Positions 53,002 to 60,709 of a stretch of 64,000 nt of DNA are shown in pieces (within the stretch, counting starts at the first letter, position 1; each line of letters begins with the position of its first letter). Both the position numbers and the translations under genes were made by a program. The stretch comes from Tunicatimonas pelagia (lineage in GTDB: Bacteria; Bacteroidota; Bacteroidia; Cytophagales; Cyclobacteriaceae). The notes under the pieces are model-generated. The model ran no database searches. It was given only the letters and a program-made list of their open reading frames with translations, and was not told where the DNA came from. The stretch is taken from NCBI RefSeq assembly GCF_030506325.1, contig NZ_CP120683.1, positions 6,142,501 through 6,206,500 of the forward strand, given 5' to 3'.

Positions 53002-53735
53002 TATTTCATTGCAATTATGCCACAGAAATTATACCATTTAAAAAAGACTTCTTGGTAACGAAACCCAGTAGCCTCGAGCAGGGCTTGATTCTCCTTCAAT
53101 TTATAGGGGATCAGCACATTCTCCAGGGCTTCCCGTTTTTGAGAAATCTCCATTTCGCTATAGTTATGGCGCCGTTTCATGTCATAATAGTACTTGATAA
53201 ATAGGCGATTAAACAGCGAGTCTTCCCCCAAGACCTTCTCTACAATAATTAAGCACCCATCATTGTTAAGCTGTCGGTAAATATCCTGAATAAGCCTTTC
53301 CCGGTAGAGCGGACGGACAAACTGAAGAGTCAAGCACATGATAGCCACCGAAGCCGATTCCAGCGTGATTCCCTGGTTTAAATCGGCTGATACCAAATCA
53401 AAATTACGGGTAAGTCCCGCTTGCTCGAAGTTATTACGACATTTATTCAACATCTCCGGAGACTCATCAATCCCTACAAAGCGAACAGATGGGTCAACCA
53501 CTGGATCAAGGTTTAAAAGCGTAGTGCCGGTAGAGCACCCGAGGTCATAAACGGCTTGGTTGGGCTGAGCAAAATCGGCTACTAATTCGGTTAACATTCG
53601 TTGAATCTCTCCGTAGAAAGGAACCGAGCGCGAAACCATGTCATCAAAGACCTGAACCACGTTCTCTCCAAATTTAAAATCGCCCATCGCATTAGGGCGG
53701 TCAAATACTTGATCTCTTTCTTTGTCCATGAGCAT
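53001..53735 (-). CDS. cmoA: Carboxy-S-adenosyl-L-methionine synthase-like protein (CmoA)
   Basis: A 244-residue protein close in layout to E. coli CmoA: GDFKFGENVVQVFDDMVSRSVP (about 18-39), SAM motif VYDLGCSTGTTLLNL (62-76), LTLQFVRPLYR, and NYSEMEISQKREALENV (191-207) with Arg201 in the QKR position that contacts the carboxylate of carboxy-SAM in the known enzyme. CmoA makes Cx-SAM from SAM and prephenate for uridine-5-oxyacetate formation at tRNA U34, together with CmoB. No cmoB is in the window. Instead the gene is coupled to a membrane methyltransferase. The start may be the first or the third codon (both Met). Confidence 0.85.
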   Translation of the reverse strand: MLMDKERDQVFDRPNAMGDFKFGENVVQVFDDMVSRSVPFYGEIQRMLTELVADFAQPNQAVYDLGCSTGTTLLNLDPVVDPSVRFVGIDESPEMLNKCRNNFEQAGLTRNFDLVSADLNQGITLESASVAIMCLTLQFVRPLYRERLIQDIYRQLNNDGCLIIVEKVLGEDSLFNRLFIKYYYDMKRRHNYSEMEISQKREALENVLIPYKLKENQALLEATGFRYQEVFFKWYNFCGIIAMK

Positions 53736-53890
53736 ATAGTTAGATTATAAGTTTTTCCTATTATTTTATTCTGTATTTCAGGAAAAGAGAATGGTAAAAG
53801 AAGGGTGAATATAAGTTCTCTAATGCGAAAAACTGTGCTAACTTAGCCAAATATTCATAGTAACACAATACGCTATTCAACTGAAAGATT

Positions 53891-54712
53891 ATGGAAAACA
53901 GCGACCTTTTTACTATTTCTGGAAAAATAATTGTCATCACCGGTGGCGCTGGGGTGCTCGGTGGGAAGATGGCAACGATGTTGCTGGAGCATCAGGCCAA
54001 AGTGGTGATTCTGGACTTAAACCAATCATCGATTGACCAAAAGCTGAAAGAGTTACACGCCATCAGTGACAATGCTGTTGGTTACCCTTGTGATGTTACC
54101 TCCCAGGAGAAGCTGGAAACGGTAAAACAGCAGATACTAGACAAGTGGGGGCGAATTGATGTGTTAATCAACGCTGCGGGTGGTAATATGCCCGGCGCAA
54201 CCGTAGCTCCCGATCAAACGGTATTTGATGTATCGGTTGATGCTTTGCAAAAAGTACTGGATCTCAACCTGATGGGTTCAGTACTGCCTACATTGGTGTT
54301 GGGTAAGGTAATGGCCGATCAAAAATCGGGTAGTATTATCAATATTTCTTCCATGGCTGCTACCCGTTCTATTACGCGAGTGCTGGGGTATTCGTTGGCG
54401 AAGGCGGGTATCGATATCTTCACTCGGTGGATGGCTACTGAGATGTCCTTAAAGTTCGGTGATGGTATTCGAGTGAACGCAATTGCTCCGGGTTTTTTTA
54501 TCGGAGAGCAAAACCGCCGCTTGCTTACTAACGAAGACGGTTCGCTTACCGACCGGGGTAATACGATCATCAAAAATACACCGATGCAACGCTTCGGTGA
54601 AGCAGAAGAACTGAACGGGACAATTCTCTACCTTTGCAGTGATGCTTCCAAGTTTGTAACCGGAACCATTGTGCCTATCGACGGCGGGTTCAGTGCATTC
54701 AGTGGAGTATGA
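53891..54712 (+). CDS. SDR-family D-mannonate/fructuronate oxidoreductase-like protein
   Basis: A 273-residue SDR with TGGAGVLGGKMA (about 17-28), CDVTSQE, NAAGGNMPG, the catalytic Ser in INISSMAATRS, and Tyr-x-x-x-Lys in GYSLAKAG; IVPIDGGFSAFSGV is the end. The SDR-type mannonate oxidoreductase interconverts fructuronate and mannonate, and the overlap of its stop with the uxuA start (ATGA) strongly supports this. Asp-Leu-Asn after strand 2 suggests NAD. It is cytoplasmic. Together with UxuA it turns fructuronate into 2-keto-3-deoxygluconate. Confidence 0.87.
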   Translation: MENSDLFTISGKIIVITGGAGVLGGKMATMLLEHQAKVVILDLNQSSIDQKLKELHAISDNAVGYPCDVTSQEKLETVKQQILDKWGRIDVLINAAGGNMPGATVAPDQTVFDVSVDALQKVLDLNLMGSVLPTLVLGKVMADQKSGSIINISSMAATRSITRVLGYSLAKAGIDIFTRWMATEMSLKFGDGIRVNAIAPGFFIGEQNRRLLTNEDGSLTDRGNTIIKNTPMQRFGEAEELNGTILYLCSDASKFVTGTIVPIDGGFSAFSGV

Positions 54713-55926
54713 GTAAGAATACTTCACAACATTATTTGTATCCTACCTGGCGCTGGTTTGGTCCGTCGGATGGAGTTTCCCTGAGTGAGATTAAACAAGC
54801 AGGGGCAAAGGGTATTGTTACGGCACTTCACCATATTCCCTGCGGTGAGGTGTGGTCAGTAGAAGAAATCCGACAGCGACAGCAAACGCTTGAAGCGGCT
54901 GGTTTCAACTGGACAGTGGTAGAGAGTGTAAACATTCACGAAAGCATCAAGATTGGTGCCTCCGATCGGGATCAGTACATAGAAAAGTATCAACAAACTC
55001 TGCGAAACCTGGCTAAGTGTAATAGTAGGCTGGTGTGCTATAATTTTATGCCCGTGCTGGACTGGACCCGCACCCAACTGGCGTATCCGGTAGAGGATGG
55101 CTCAACCGCTCTCCGCTACGACCCTACCGCTTTAGCAGCTTTTGAACTATTTGTGCTGAAGCGAAAGGGGGCGGAAGACCAATACAGTGAGCAACAGCAA
55201 GTAGCCGCTGAGAAGTATTTCTTAGCCATGACTGAGGCTGAAAAGGAGGAGCTACAGCAAACAGTCTTAGCTGGCTTACCTGGTACGGATGAAGTGTTTA
55301 CTCCCGACGAGTTCAACAAGTTTCTGGAGCGTTACGAAAAGGTGGATACTCAACAGTTGCGTGAGAATCTTGTCTATTTTCTACAGCAAATCACTCCGGT
55401 GGCGGAAGAGGTAAGTATCAAAATGGCGATTCATCCCGATGATCCCCCATTTCCGATTCTAGGATTACCTCGCGTGGTCAGTACTGAAAATGATTTACAG
55501 TTTATCACCAGTCAGGTTCCTTCGCCCAGTAATGGGATTACTTTTTGCACCGGATCGTTAGGCGGAAGGACGGATAATGACCTGCCGGGAATGATTGAAC
55601 GTTTAGGGGATAAAATACACTTTTTACACCTACGAAATGTGCAGCATAACGCTGACGGTAGTTTTCATGAAGCAAACCATCTGGAAGGAAGCACTGATAT
55701 GTTTGCGGTGATGCAAGCGGTGATAAATGAACAGCAGAAGCGGGTCAATAATGGGCGGAAAGATATTGCTATTCCGGTACGTCCCGATCATGGTCATCAG
55801 TTTCAGTTTGATGCTGAGCGTAGTTTTTACCCTGGTTATTCGGGGGTAGGACGACTACGAGGTCTGGCTGAACTAAGAGGCTTAGAGCTAGGAATTCGCA
55901 GAATGATGCAAATAAGTAATATTTAG
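54709..55926 (+). CDS. uxuA: Mannonate dehydratase UxuA
   Basis: A 405-residue xylose-isomerase-like TIM-barrel enzyme that dehydrates D-mannonate to 2-keto-3-deoxy-D-gluconate. Landmarks are the start WRWFGPSDGVSLSEIKQAGA, the motif YNFMPVLDWTRT (about 105-116), IHPDDPPFPILGLPRVVS (about 242-259), CTGSLGGRTDND, and VRPDHGHQF with the metal-binding region at the C-terminal side. Its length is near the usual 390-405. It overlaps the mannonate oxidoreductase by four bases. With the TRAP transporter it makes a uronate-uptake and breakdown set; UxaC isomerase, KdgK and Eda are not in the window. Confidence 0.95.
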   Translation: MSKNTSQHYLYPTWRWFGPSDGVSLSEIKQAGAKGIVTALHHIPCGEVWSVEEIRQRQQTLEAAGFNWTVVESVNIHESIKIGASDRDQYIEKYQQTLRNLAKCNSRLVCYNFMPVLDWTRTQLAYPVEDGSTALRYDPTALAAFELFVLKRKGAEDQYSEQQQVAAEKYFLAMTEAEKEELQQTVLAGLPGTDEVFTPDEFNKFLERYEKVDTQQLRENLVYFLQQITPVAEEVSIKMAIHPDDPPFPILGLPRVVSTENDLQFITSQVPSPSNGITFCTGSLGGRTDNDLPGMIERLGDKIHFLHLRNVQHNADGSFHEANHLEGSTDMFAVMQAVINEQQKRVNNGRKDIAIPVRPDHGHQFQFDAERSFYPGYSGVGRLRGLAELRGLELGIRRMMQISNI

Positions 55927-56010
55927 CCAACAATATGCTCAGAAAACCGTTCTATTTGTTAGCTAAAGCCCTAAAATGAATTTTTTTCACCCCTCATTTG
56001 TTGTATAGAC

Positions 56011-56205
56011 ATGATTACAATACCCGACAAACGAAAGTCTCAGATTACTAAAGAACTTCTAAAACAGTACAAAAAATCTCATCCTGGAGTTTTCTCCCTC
56101 AGCTACTTTGATCCCACTGAAATCAACGACTTTGTAGTGCAACGTGGTTCAGATGTGGTGGTAGACAAGCAAGGGATAGAAAGTTTCCTTCAAGCATTCC
56201 GATAG
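56011..56205 (+). CDS. Small hypothetical protein with its own terminator
   Basis: A 64-residue soluble protein (MITIPDKRKSQITKELLKQY...), basic at its N-terminus with two short helices and a C-terminal helix ESFLQAFR. No family is recognised. It lies 84 bases after uxuA with no clear own promoter, and a perfect hairpin (56214-56235) begins nine bases after its stop, supporting a real transcript end here. Confidence 0.45.
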   Translation: MITIPDKRKSQITKELLKQYKKSHPGVFSLSYFDPTEINDFVVQRGSDVVVDKQGIESFLQAFR

Positions 56206-56213
56206 ATACCAAC

Positions 56214-56240
56214 AACTGCGCTATTTAGCGCAGTTTGCAT
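56214..56240 (+). terminator. Hairpin terminator after the small ORF
   Basis: AACTGCGCTA (56214-56223) and TAGCGCAGTT (56226-56235) are exact reverse complements with a two-base centre, a 10-base stem, followed by TGCATTTC. The T-tract is weak, but the position just after the stop at 56205 is right for ending the uxuA transcript. Confidence 0.6.
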
Positions 56241-56306
56241 TTCTAGGTAATATAGCTCTTAAGTACTTGAGATACTTCCTCTATTGAAGCTATCCTGAAT
56301 GTACCA

Positions 56307-57293
56307 TCAGCTACCTTTCACAATACCTTGAGCGCGGAGATAGTCTAGGCTTTGCTCCTGATTAGCAAATGCCTGTTCCTTGTTATCAACTGCCTGAAGC
56401 TCAATCGCCACGTAGGATACCGATTGTTCCGACAAAAGTTGCAATACTTCGGGGAGCGGTAGAGGATTTTCACCTAGCACCTCTTGAGCCTGTCCATTCT
56501 CGGCCGATTTTAGGTGAATGTAAAACAGATTGTCAACATTCTCCCGCAGATAATTCCGAACACTATCCACTGTGCCATGAACGCGAGCTACGCTGAAGGG
56601 ATTGGCGGTATCAAACTGCCAACCTACCTGCTCGCTCACTTGAGCAAACATATCGGCTACCCCAAAATACGCATTATCATTTCCAAAGAAAGGTTCACCA
56701 GCATTTTCAATTACGTACTGTAATCCGGCTTCCTTAGCCAGTGCAGCAGCACTGTCAGCGTACTGCACCGCCAAGTTCAATTCTTCTGGTGTCCAGCCTT
56801 GTTTTGCGGCATCACTGGCAAACTCAGATAAGCTGGCCAGCGACCGGATTAACTTGGGGCCATCAAAGACTCCGGCATTTTGTAAGCCTTTCTCAAACGT
56901 CGGCCAGAAGTCTTCGTCTAGCAGTCCTTTCTGAATGGCGTAGCTCACTTCAATTCCTTTTTCCTGCGCGTAGGCCGCAATCTCTTGGCTTTCTTCTAAT
57001 GATAACTCCGCACTCGGATCACGAAGTTCAAGCCAAGCGTAGCCCTGTTGTTCGGCGTAATCAATAAACTGCTTACTCGTCTCTAGCGAGACAGGCATAG
57101 CTGCCAGAAAATTTTGCGTGGTGAACCCTAACTTTAAATTCTCATAATCAGCAAACATCAGATTTGGATTAGATACGGCCTCAGCTTCAGTAGCTTGTTC
57201 CTGACTGCCCGAAGAACAACCAATAAGAAAGCTCACTATTAGACTGATAAAAAAAAGAAGTAGGTTATTAGGTTTGTTTAGAAAAAGTGTCAT
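56307..57293 (-). CDS. Xylose-isomerase-like TIM-barrel lipoprotein (sugar isomerase/epimerase type)
   Basis: A 328-residue lipoprotein (signal ending FLIGCSS, Cys26). The mature part is an AP-endonuclease-2/xylose-isomerase-type TIM barrel: KLGFTTQNFLAAMP, YAWLELRDPS, EAGLQYVIENAGEPFFG, WQFDTANPFS, LFYIHLKSAENG, YVAIELQ. The Glu, Asp, His and Glu residues at these strand ends could bind a metal as in the family. Being exported makes a role in primary metabolism less likely than periplasmic handling of oxidised sugars, as in 3-keto-glycoside pathways. It is convergent with the uxuA unit. Confidence 0.85.
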   Translation of the reverse strand: MTLFLNKPNNLLLFFISLIVSFLIGCSSGSQEQATEAEAVSNPNLMFADYENLKLGFTTQNFLAAMPVSLETSKQFIDYAEQQGYAWLELRDPSAELSLEESQEIAAYAQEKGIEVSYAIQKGLLDEDFWPTFEKGLQNAGVFDGPKLIRSLASLSEFASDAAKQGWTPEELNLAVQYADSAAALAKEAGLQYVIENAGEPFFGNDNAYFGVADMFAQVSEQVGWQFDTANPFSVARVHGTVDSVRNYLRENVDNLFYIHLKSAENGQAQEVLGENPLPLPEVLQLLSEQSVSYVAIELQAVDNKEQAFANQEQSLDYLRAQGIVKGS

Positions 57294-57546
57294 TTGTGAT
57301 AATTTTTAAATCAGAATGAATTGGATTGGGAGAAACTGAAGTAGGCAATAGTGAAATTCTAGTCGAGGTAGTTCCTCTGGATGTGATCTGTTTAAAGAAC
57401 GGTATGCTACAACCATAAATAGTAGGATGTGTCAGTAGCGTTGAAGCTAGTCAGAAATTAAATTTGTTCAAAATCTGCCTAACCAATTTACACTTTGTAC
57501 TTTACCATTCAGATCAGCAGATTCTAAAAAACGATTAACAATAAGA
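57294..57546. other. Intergenic, no gene seen
   Basis: Between the TIM-barrel gene and the tetR operator there are about 250 bases with no gene or recognisable repeat on either strand. It probably contains the promoter of the lipoprotein gene. Confidence 0.4.
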
Positions 57547-57564
57547 TTTAATCATTTGATTAAA
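57547..57564. promoter_or_regulatory. Palindromic operator TTTAATCATTTGATTAAA, presumed TetR site 1
   Basis: TTTAATCA and TGATTAAA are perfect inverted arms. The core TAATC-N4-GATTA (57549-57562) recurs at 59534-59547 in the same operon. It covers the putative -33 TTTG (57555-57558) of the promoter ahead of the inserted IS, a classic position for repression by the TetR protein encoded downstream. Confidence 0.65.
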
Positions 57565-57586
57565 TAAAGTGATTTTTATATATTTG
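57555..57586 (+). promoter_or_regulatory. Bacteroidota-type promoter TTTG-N20-TATATTTG
   Basis: TTTG at 57555-57558 and TATATTTG at 57579-57586 match the -33/-7 elements exactly, with 20 bases between. Without the IS element the ATG of tetR would lie about 27 bases downstream, so this looks like the original tetR promoter, now separated from its gene. Confidence 0.6.
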
Positions 57587-57601
57587 TATTATGTCAATAC
57601 T

Positions 57602-58873
57602 TCGGACAGAATTTAGGAAAAGAGAAGGCACCCCATTAAGTTAGTTTTGCGAACAACTTTAGGGTACCATGAAAACCATAGAGATTCTCCAGACGATAAT
57701 GGCAAAAATGCCGGACATATCCCAACCCATGCATAAGTTTTTAGTGCATCTTGTACAGGTGTTCTTATCGGCTAAGGGGCGTTATAACTTTACCAACTTG
57801 TCGCGCTGGGGCGACCTATGTGAGCGTACGTTTCGGCGTAATTACGACAAAGCTTTTGATTTCAGACACTTTAGTGAGGTGCTCATTGATCTGTTTTTTG
57901 CTAACCACTCCTGGATTGCGGTGAGTGACTGTAGCTACGTTGCTAAGAGCGGTAAAAAGACGTACGGTTTGGATAGGTACTGGAGCGGATGCTCCCAAAA
58001 AGCAATTAAAGGATTAGAGATTAGTGCGCTGGCTTTGGTATCAGTGAAAAGCGGATTGGCCTTAACCCTATCGGTACACCAAACCCCTGGTGGACTCAAA
58101 GACGAGACCAACCGCTTACTTTTCTACTTACAGCAGCTAGTCCGTTGTAGTGCCTACCTGCTCAAAAAGACGAAGTACTGGGTGGTAGACGGCTTTTACG
58201 CCAAACAAGCCGCTTGGGATCAGGTAGCTGCGTTAGGTATGTTCATGATCACTAAGTTGCGCGGTGATGCCAATATGAACTACTTATATGAAGGCCCCCA
58301 AAAGCCCCGAGGGAGAAAACGCAAGAATGGGGGTAAAGTTCACTGGAAAGGCGATGAGGTGTTAACTCGTTTTGAACAACAGGGTACCACCCCTGAAGGT
58401 TGGCAAGTCTATTGCCAAGTGGTTTGGTCGGTAAAGTGGAAGCGAAAGATAAAAGTAGTGATGGTTACTACACAAAGTAAAAGCGGCCGAACCGGTTTGT
58501 TCTTGTTAGGATGTTCGGATCTGGAACTCTCAGCAAGTCGTATTCTAGCATACTATCGCTTGCGCTTCAATATTGAGTTTCTCTTTAGAGATGCTAAGCA
58601 GCATTTAGGACTCAGCCACTGCCAAAGCACTCAAGAAAAACGTTTGGCCTTCCATTTTCAGGCCGTCATGATGACTTTGAATCTGTGTTTGGTAGAGAAT
58701 CACTTGCAGGGTAGAACCAGCTTCTCACTGCAAGACGTCAAAACAGAGCATTTTAATACCCGTTGGCTACAAATCATTATTTCAAACTTAAATCTGGACG
58801 CTGAGTCAATAAAAATGCACCCCAACTACCCAAAGCTATTGCAACGGGGAAAATTGGCTGCATAAAACTGTCC
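57602..58873 (+). mobile_element. IS4-family insertion sequence with ATACT flanks
   Basis: An element of about 1272 bases with one intact transposase gene. Its ends share GGACAG, at 57604-57609 and as CTGTCC at 58868-58873, and then TTT-rich sequence, giving short imperfect terminal repeats. ATACT occurs directly outside both ends (57597-57601 and 58874-58878), a probable five-base target duplication. End limits are inferred and could shift by one or two bases. It lies in the 5' leader of tetR in the same direction. Confidence 0.75.
57669..58865 (+). CDS. IS4-family DDE transposase
   Basis: A 398-residue transposase with an RNase-H-like catalytic core. The first Asp87 is in VSDCSYV, the second Asp174 in WVVDGFYAK, and Glu303 lies in the IS4 signature Y-(2)-R-(3)-E-(6)-K (Tyr296, Arg299, Glu303, Lys310), all present. 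The beta-strand insertion domain between the second Asp and the Glu is also of normal size. The gene is intact, so the element may still be mobile. Its stop is nine bases from the right end of the element. It reads towards tetR, so read-through transcripts could express the efflux operon. Confidence 0.93.
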   Translation: MKTIEILQTIMAKMPDISQPMHKFLVHLVQVFLSAKGRYNFTNLSRWGDLCERTFRRNYDKAFDFRHFSEVLIDLFFANHSWIAVSDCSYVAKSGKKTYGLDRYWSGCSQKAIKGLEISALALVSVKSGLALTLSVHQTPGGLKDETNRLLFYLQQLVRCSAYLLKKTKYWVVDGFYAKQAAWDQVAALGMFMITKLRGDANMNYLYEGPQKPRGRKRKNGGKVHWKGDEVLTRFEQQGTTPEGWQVYCQVVWSVKWKRKIKVVMVTTQSKSGRTGLFLLGCSDLELSASRILAYYRLRFNIEFLFRDAKQHLGLSHCQSTQEKRLAFHFQAVMMTLNLCLVENHLQGRTSFSLQDVKTEHFNTRWLQIIISNLNLDAESIKMHPNYPKLLQRGKLAA

Positions 58874-58884
58874 ATACTATTGTT

Positions 58885-59514
58885 ATGTCCAAAGAAGTAA
58901 ATACGTCAAAAGAGCTTTCTACTGAAGAAAAAATAAAGCAAGCAGCGGCCAAGGTGTTTGTACACAAGGGCTACGCTGCTACCAAAACCCGCGATATTGC
59001 TGAAGAAGCTGGAATCAATATCGCTTCATTACATTACTACTATCGCAGCAAGGATAAACTCTTCGAGTTGGTCATTGGTGAAGCCTTAAAAAGGTTTTCT
59101 AAAATGATGGACAGTACTTTTAACAATGATATGCCACTGCATGAGAAGATAAAAATCTTTGTAGAAAAATATATTGACTTTATCCGGGAGAACCCGATGG
59201 TTCCGCTATTCATTGTCGCCGAATCGCAGCACAACCCAGAAACAGTGGATAAACTAATGGCAAATGAACGGACCTTGGACAAGCTAGAGTCTCAGTTTGA
59301 AGAACTAGTTGAACAAGGTGCTATTCGCAAAATGCACCATGCCCAATTTATGATGAACATGGTTAGCCTCACAATTTTTCCGTTTCTCATGAAACCACTT
59401 CTGTTACATAAAGTTGGGCTATCGCTAGATGAGTATAATGACTTGCTGGAAGAACGTAAAGAAATAATCCCAGAGATGATTATAAATTATTTGTATCTGA
59501 AGAAACCAACATGA
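58885..59514 (+). CDS. TetR/AcrR-family transcriptional regulator of the RND operon
   Basis: A 209-residue regulator. The helix-turn-helix is at about 14-60 (EEKIKQAAAKVFVHKGYAATKTRDIAEEAGINIASLHYYYRSKDKLFELV, a standard TetR N-terminus), and the C-terminal helical domain would bind the effector. The ATG at 58885 follows the IS by eleven bases. Directly downstream come the membrane fusion protein and RND pump genes it presumably represses, with operator copies on both sides of tetR. The IS has removed tetR from the proximal operator-promoter, so its level and autoregulation may have changed. Confidence 0.9.
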   Translation: MSKEVNTSKELSTEEKIKQAAAKVFVHKGYAATKTRDIAEEAGINIASLHYYYRSKDKLFELVIGEALKRFSKMMDSTFNNDMPLHEKIKIFVEKYIDFIRENPMVPLFIVAESQHNPETVDKLMANERTLDKLESQFEELVEQGAIRKMHHAQFMMNMVSLTIFPFLMKPLLLHKVGLSLDEYNDLLEERKEIIPEMIINYLYLKKPT

Positions 59515-59533
59515 AATTTTTTTGCTCTAATTA

Positions 59534-59547
59534 TAATCAAACGATTA
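59534..59547. promoter_or_regulatory. Operator TAATCAAACGATTA, presumed TetR site 2
   Basis: TAATC and GATTA inverted arms with a four-base centre, identical in half-site and spacing to 57549-57562. It lies 37 bases upstream of the MFP gene start, suggesting a second TetR-controlled promoter for the pump genes. Confidence 0.6.
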
Positions 59548-59583
59548 CATCATAAAGTATAAACAGTTAAACAAATCAAAATA

Positions 59584-60693
59584 ATGAAAGCTAAGAAAAT
59601 AACATTATATCTGGTAGGGTTACTGTTTCTCGGCACCCAGTGGCAGTGTAGCGAGTCATCGGGGGAGAATCAGACTGCTTCAGCCCCAGCTAAGACCGAA
59701 AATATCCGCAAGTTTACCACCCAGTCCGCTGAGCCTCAGTCTATCAGACACAGTATCAGCCTCACCGGGCGCGTGGTGCCTCAGCAAAAAATCGACGTGG
59801 TAGCTCAGGTGCAGGGCATAGCCGAAAGCCGCCGTAAACCCTTTGAAGAGGGGCAAACATTTCAGCGGGGTGAAGTACTGCTTTCGCTTGATGACGATGA
59901 GTTTCGTAGTAACTTGGCTGCTCAGAAGAGTCAATTCTTAGCTTCGTTGGTTCGTATCATGTCGGATTTGAAGCTGGATTATCCTAGCAATTTTCCGGCC
60001 TGGAACCAGTACCTAAAGCAATTGGATATAAACCAATCACTATCGTCGCTACCCGAAGTGGAAAACGAGCAGTTGCGCTATTTTTTATCCGCCAATAACA
60101 TTTTTAACCTCTACCACACTATTCGAAGCCAAGAAAAAACCTTAGAGAAGTACACAATTCGGGCACCCTTCACCGGGGCAGTGACCCAGACGATGATTGA
60201 TGCCGGAGGGCTGGTGAGTTCGGGAGTGAAGCTAGGTGAGTTTATCCGCACCGATCAGTATGAAGTGCAGGCGGCCGTATCGGTAGAGGACTTGGAATTA
60301 GTGGAAGTTGGACAAACAATTCCGTTGAGCTCTCATAGCATTTCCGGGGAGTGGATGGGGCAGGTAAACCGAATCGGTAAACGAGTAGACCCCGCTACGC
60401 AATCGGTATCGGTTTATCTGTTGGTAGCGGGCGAGCGACTCAAAGAAGGCATGTACCTAATGGGAGATCTGGCTTCACGCACCTACGAAAACGCAGTAGA
60501 AATGCCAAAGGAAGTACTCACTCGCCAAAACCAGGTCTATGTTATTGAAGATTCAGTGGTCAAACTCAAAAATGTTACCCCGCTAGAATATCAGGAAACG
60601 ACGGTGATTCTACAAGGGCTGGCTCAAAATGACCAAGTAATCACGGATCTAGTAAGCTCTCCAATTCAAGGTATCACCGCTGTTTCCAAATAA
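59584..60693 (+). CDS. RND efflux periplasmic adaptor (membrane fusion protein), lipoprotein
   Basis: A 369-residue HlyD-like adaptor with a lipoprotein signal ending GTQWQC (Cys23). It has the split lipoyl domain (SLTGRVVPQQKIDVVAQVQGIAESR, about 57-80, and APFTGAVTQTMIDAGGLVSSG, about 195-215) around a short helical part, then a beta-barrel and a C-terminal membrane-proximal domain ending DLVSSPIQGITAVSK. The helical hairpin is short, as in adaptors that contact TolC through few helical turns. It links the RND pump at 60710 to an outer-membrane channel. Sixteen bases separate the genes. Confidence 0.92.
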   Translation: MKAKKITLYLVGLLFLGTQWQCSESSGENQTASAPAKTENIRKFTTQSAEPQSIRHSISLTGRVVPQQKIDVVAQVQGIAESRRKPFEEGQTFQRGEVLLSLDDDEFRSNLAAQKSQFLASLVRIMSDLKLDYPSNFPAWNQYLKQLDINQSLSSLPEVENEQLRYFLSANNIFNLYHTIRSQEKTLEKYTIRAPFTGAVTQTMIDAGGLVSSGVKLGEFIRTDQYEVQAAVSVEDLELVEVGQTIPLSSHSISGEWMGQVNRIGKRVDPATQSVSVYLLVAGERLKEGMYLMGDLASRTYENAVEMPKEVLTRQNQVYVIEDSVVKLKNVTPLEYQETTVILQGLAQNDQVITDLVSSPIQGITAVSK

Positions 60694-60709
60694 CTAAAAA
60701 TACTGAACC

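Noticed and set aside
53736-53890. LacI-type operator upstream of the mannonate oxidoreductase gene
   Set aside because: No sequence matching TGnAAnCGnTTnCA was found there, so I do not claim LacI control of uxuA.
57591-57653. ATG at 57591 as the original tetR start (MSILRTEFRK...)
   Set aside because: It reads into the IS left end and stops at TAG; it has no TetR sequence. The true start is 58885.
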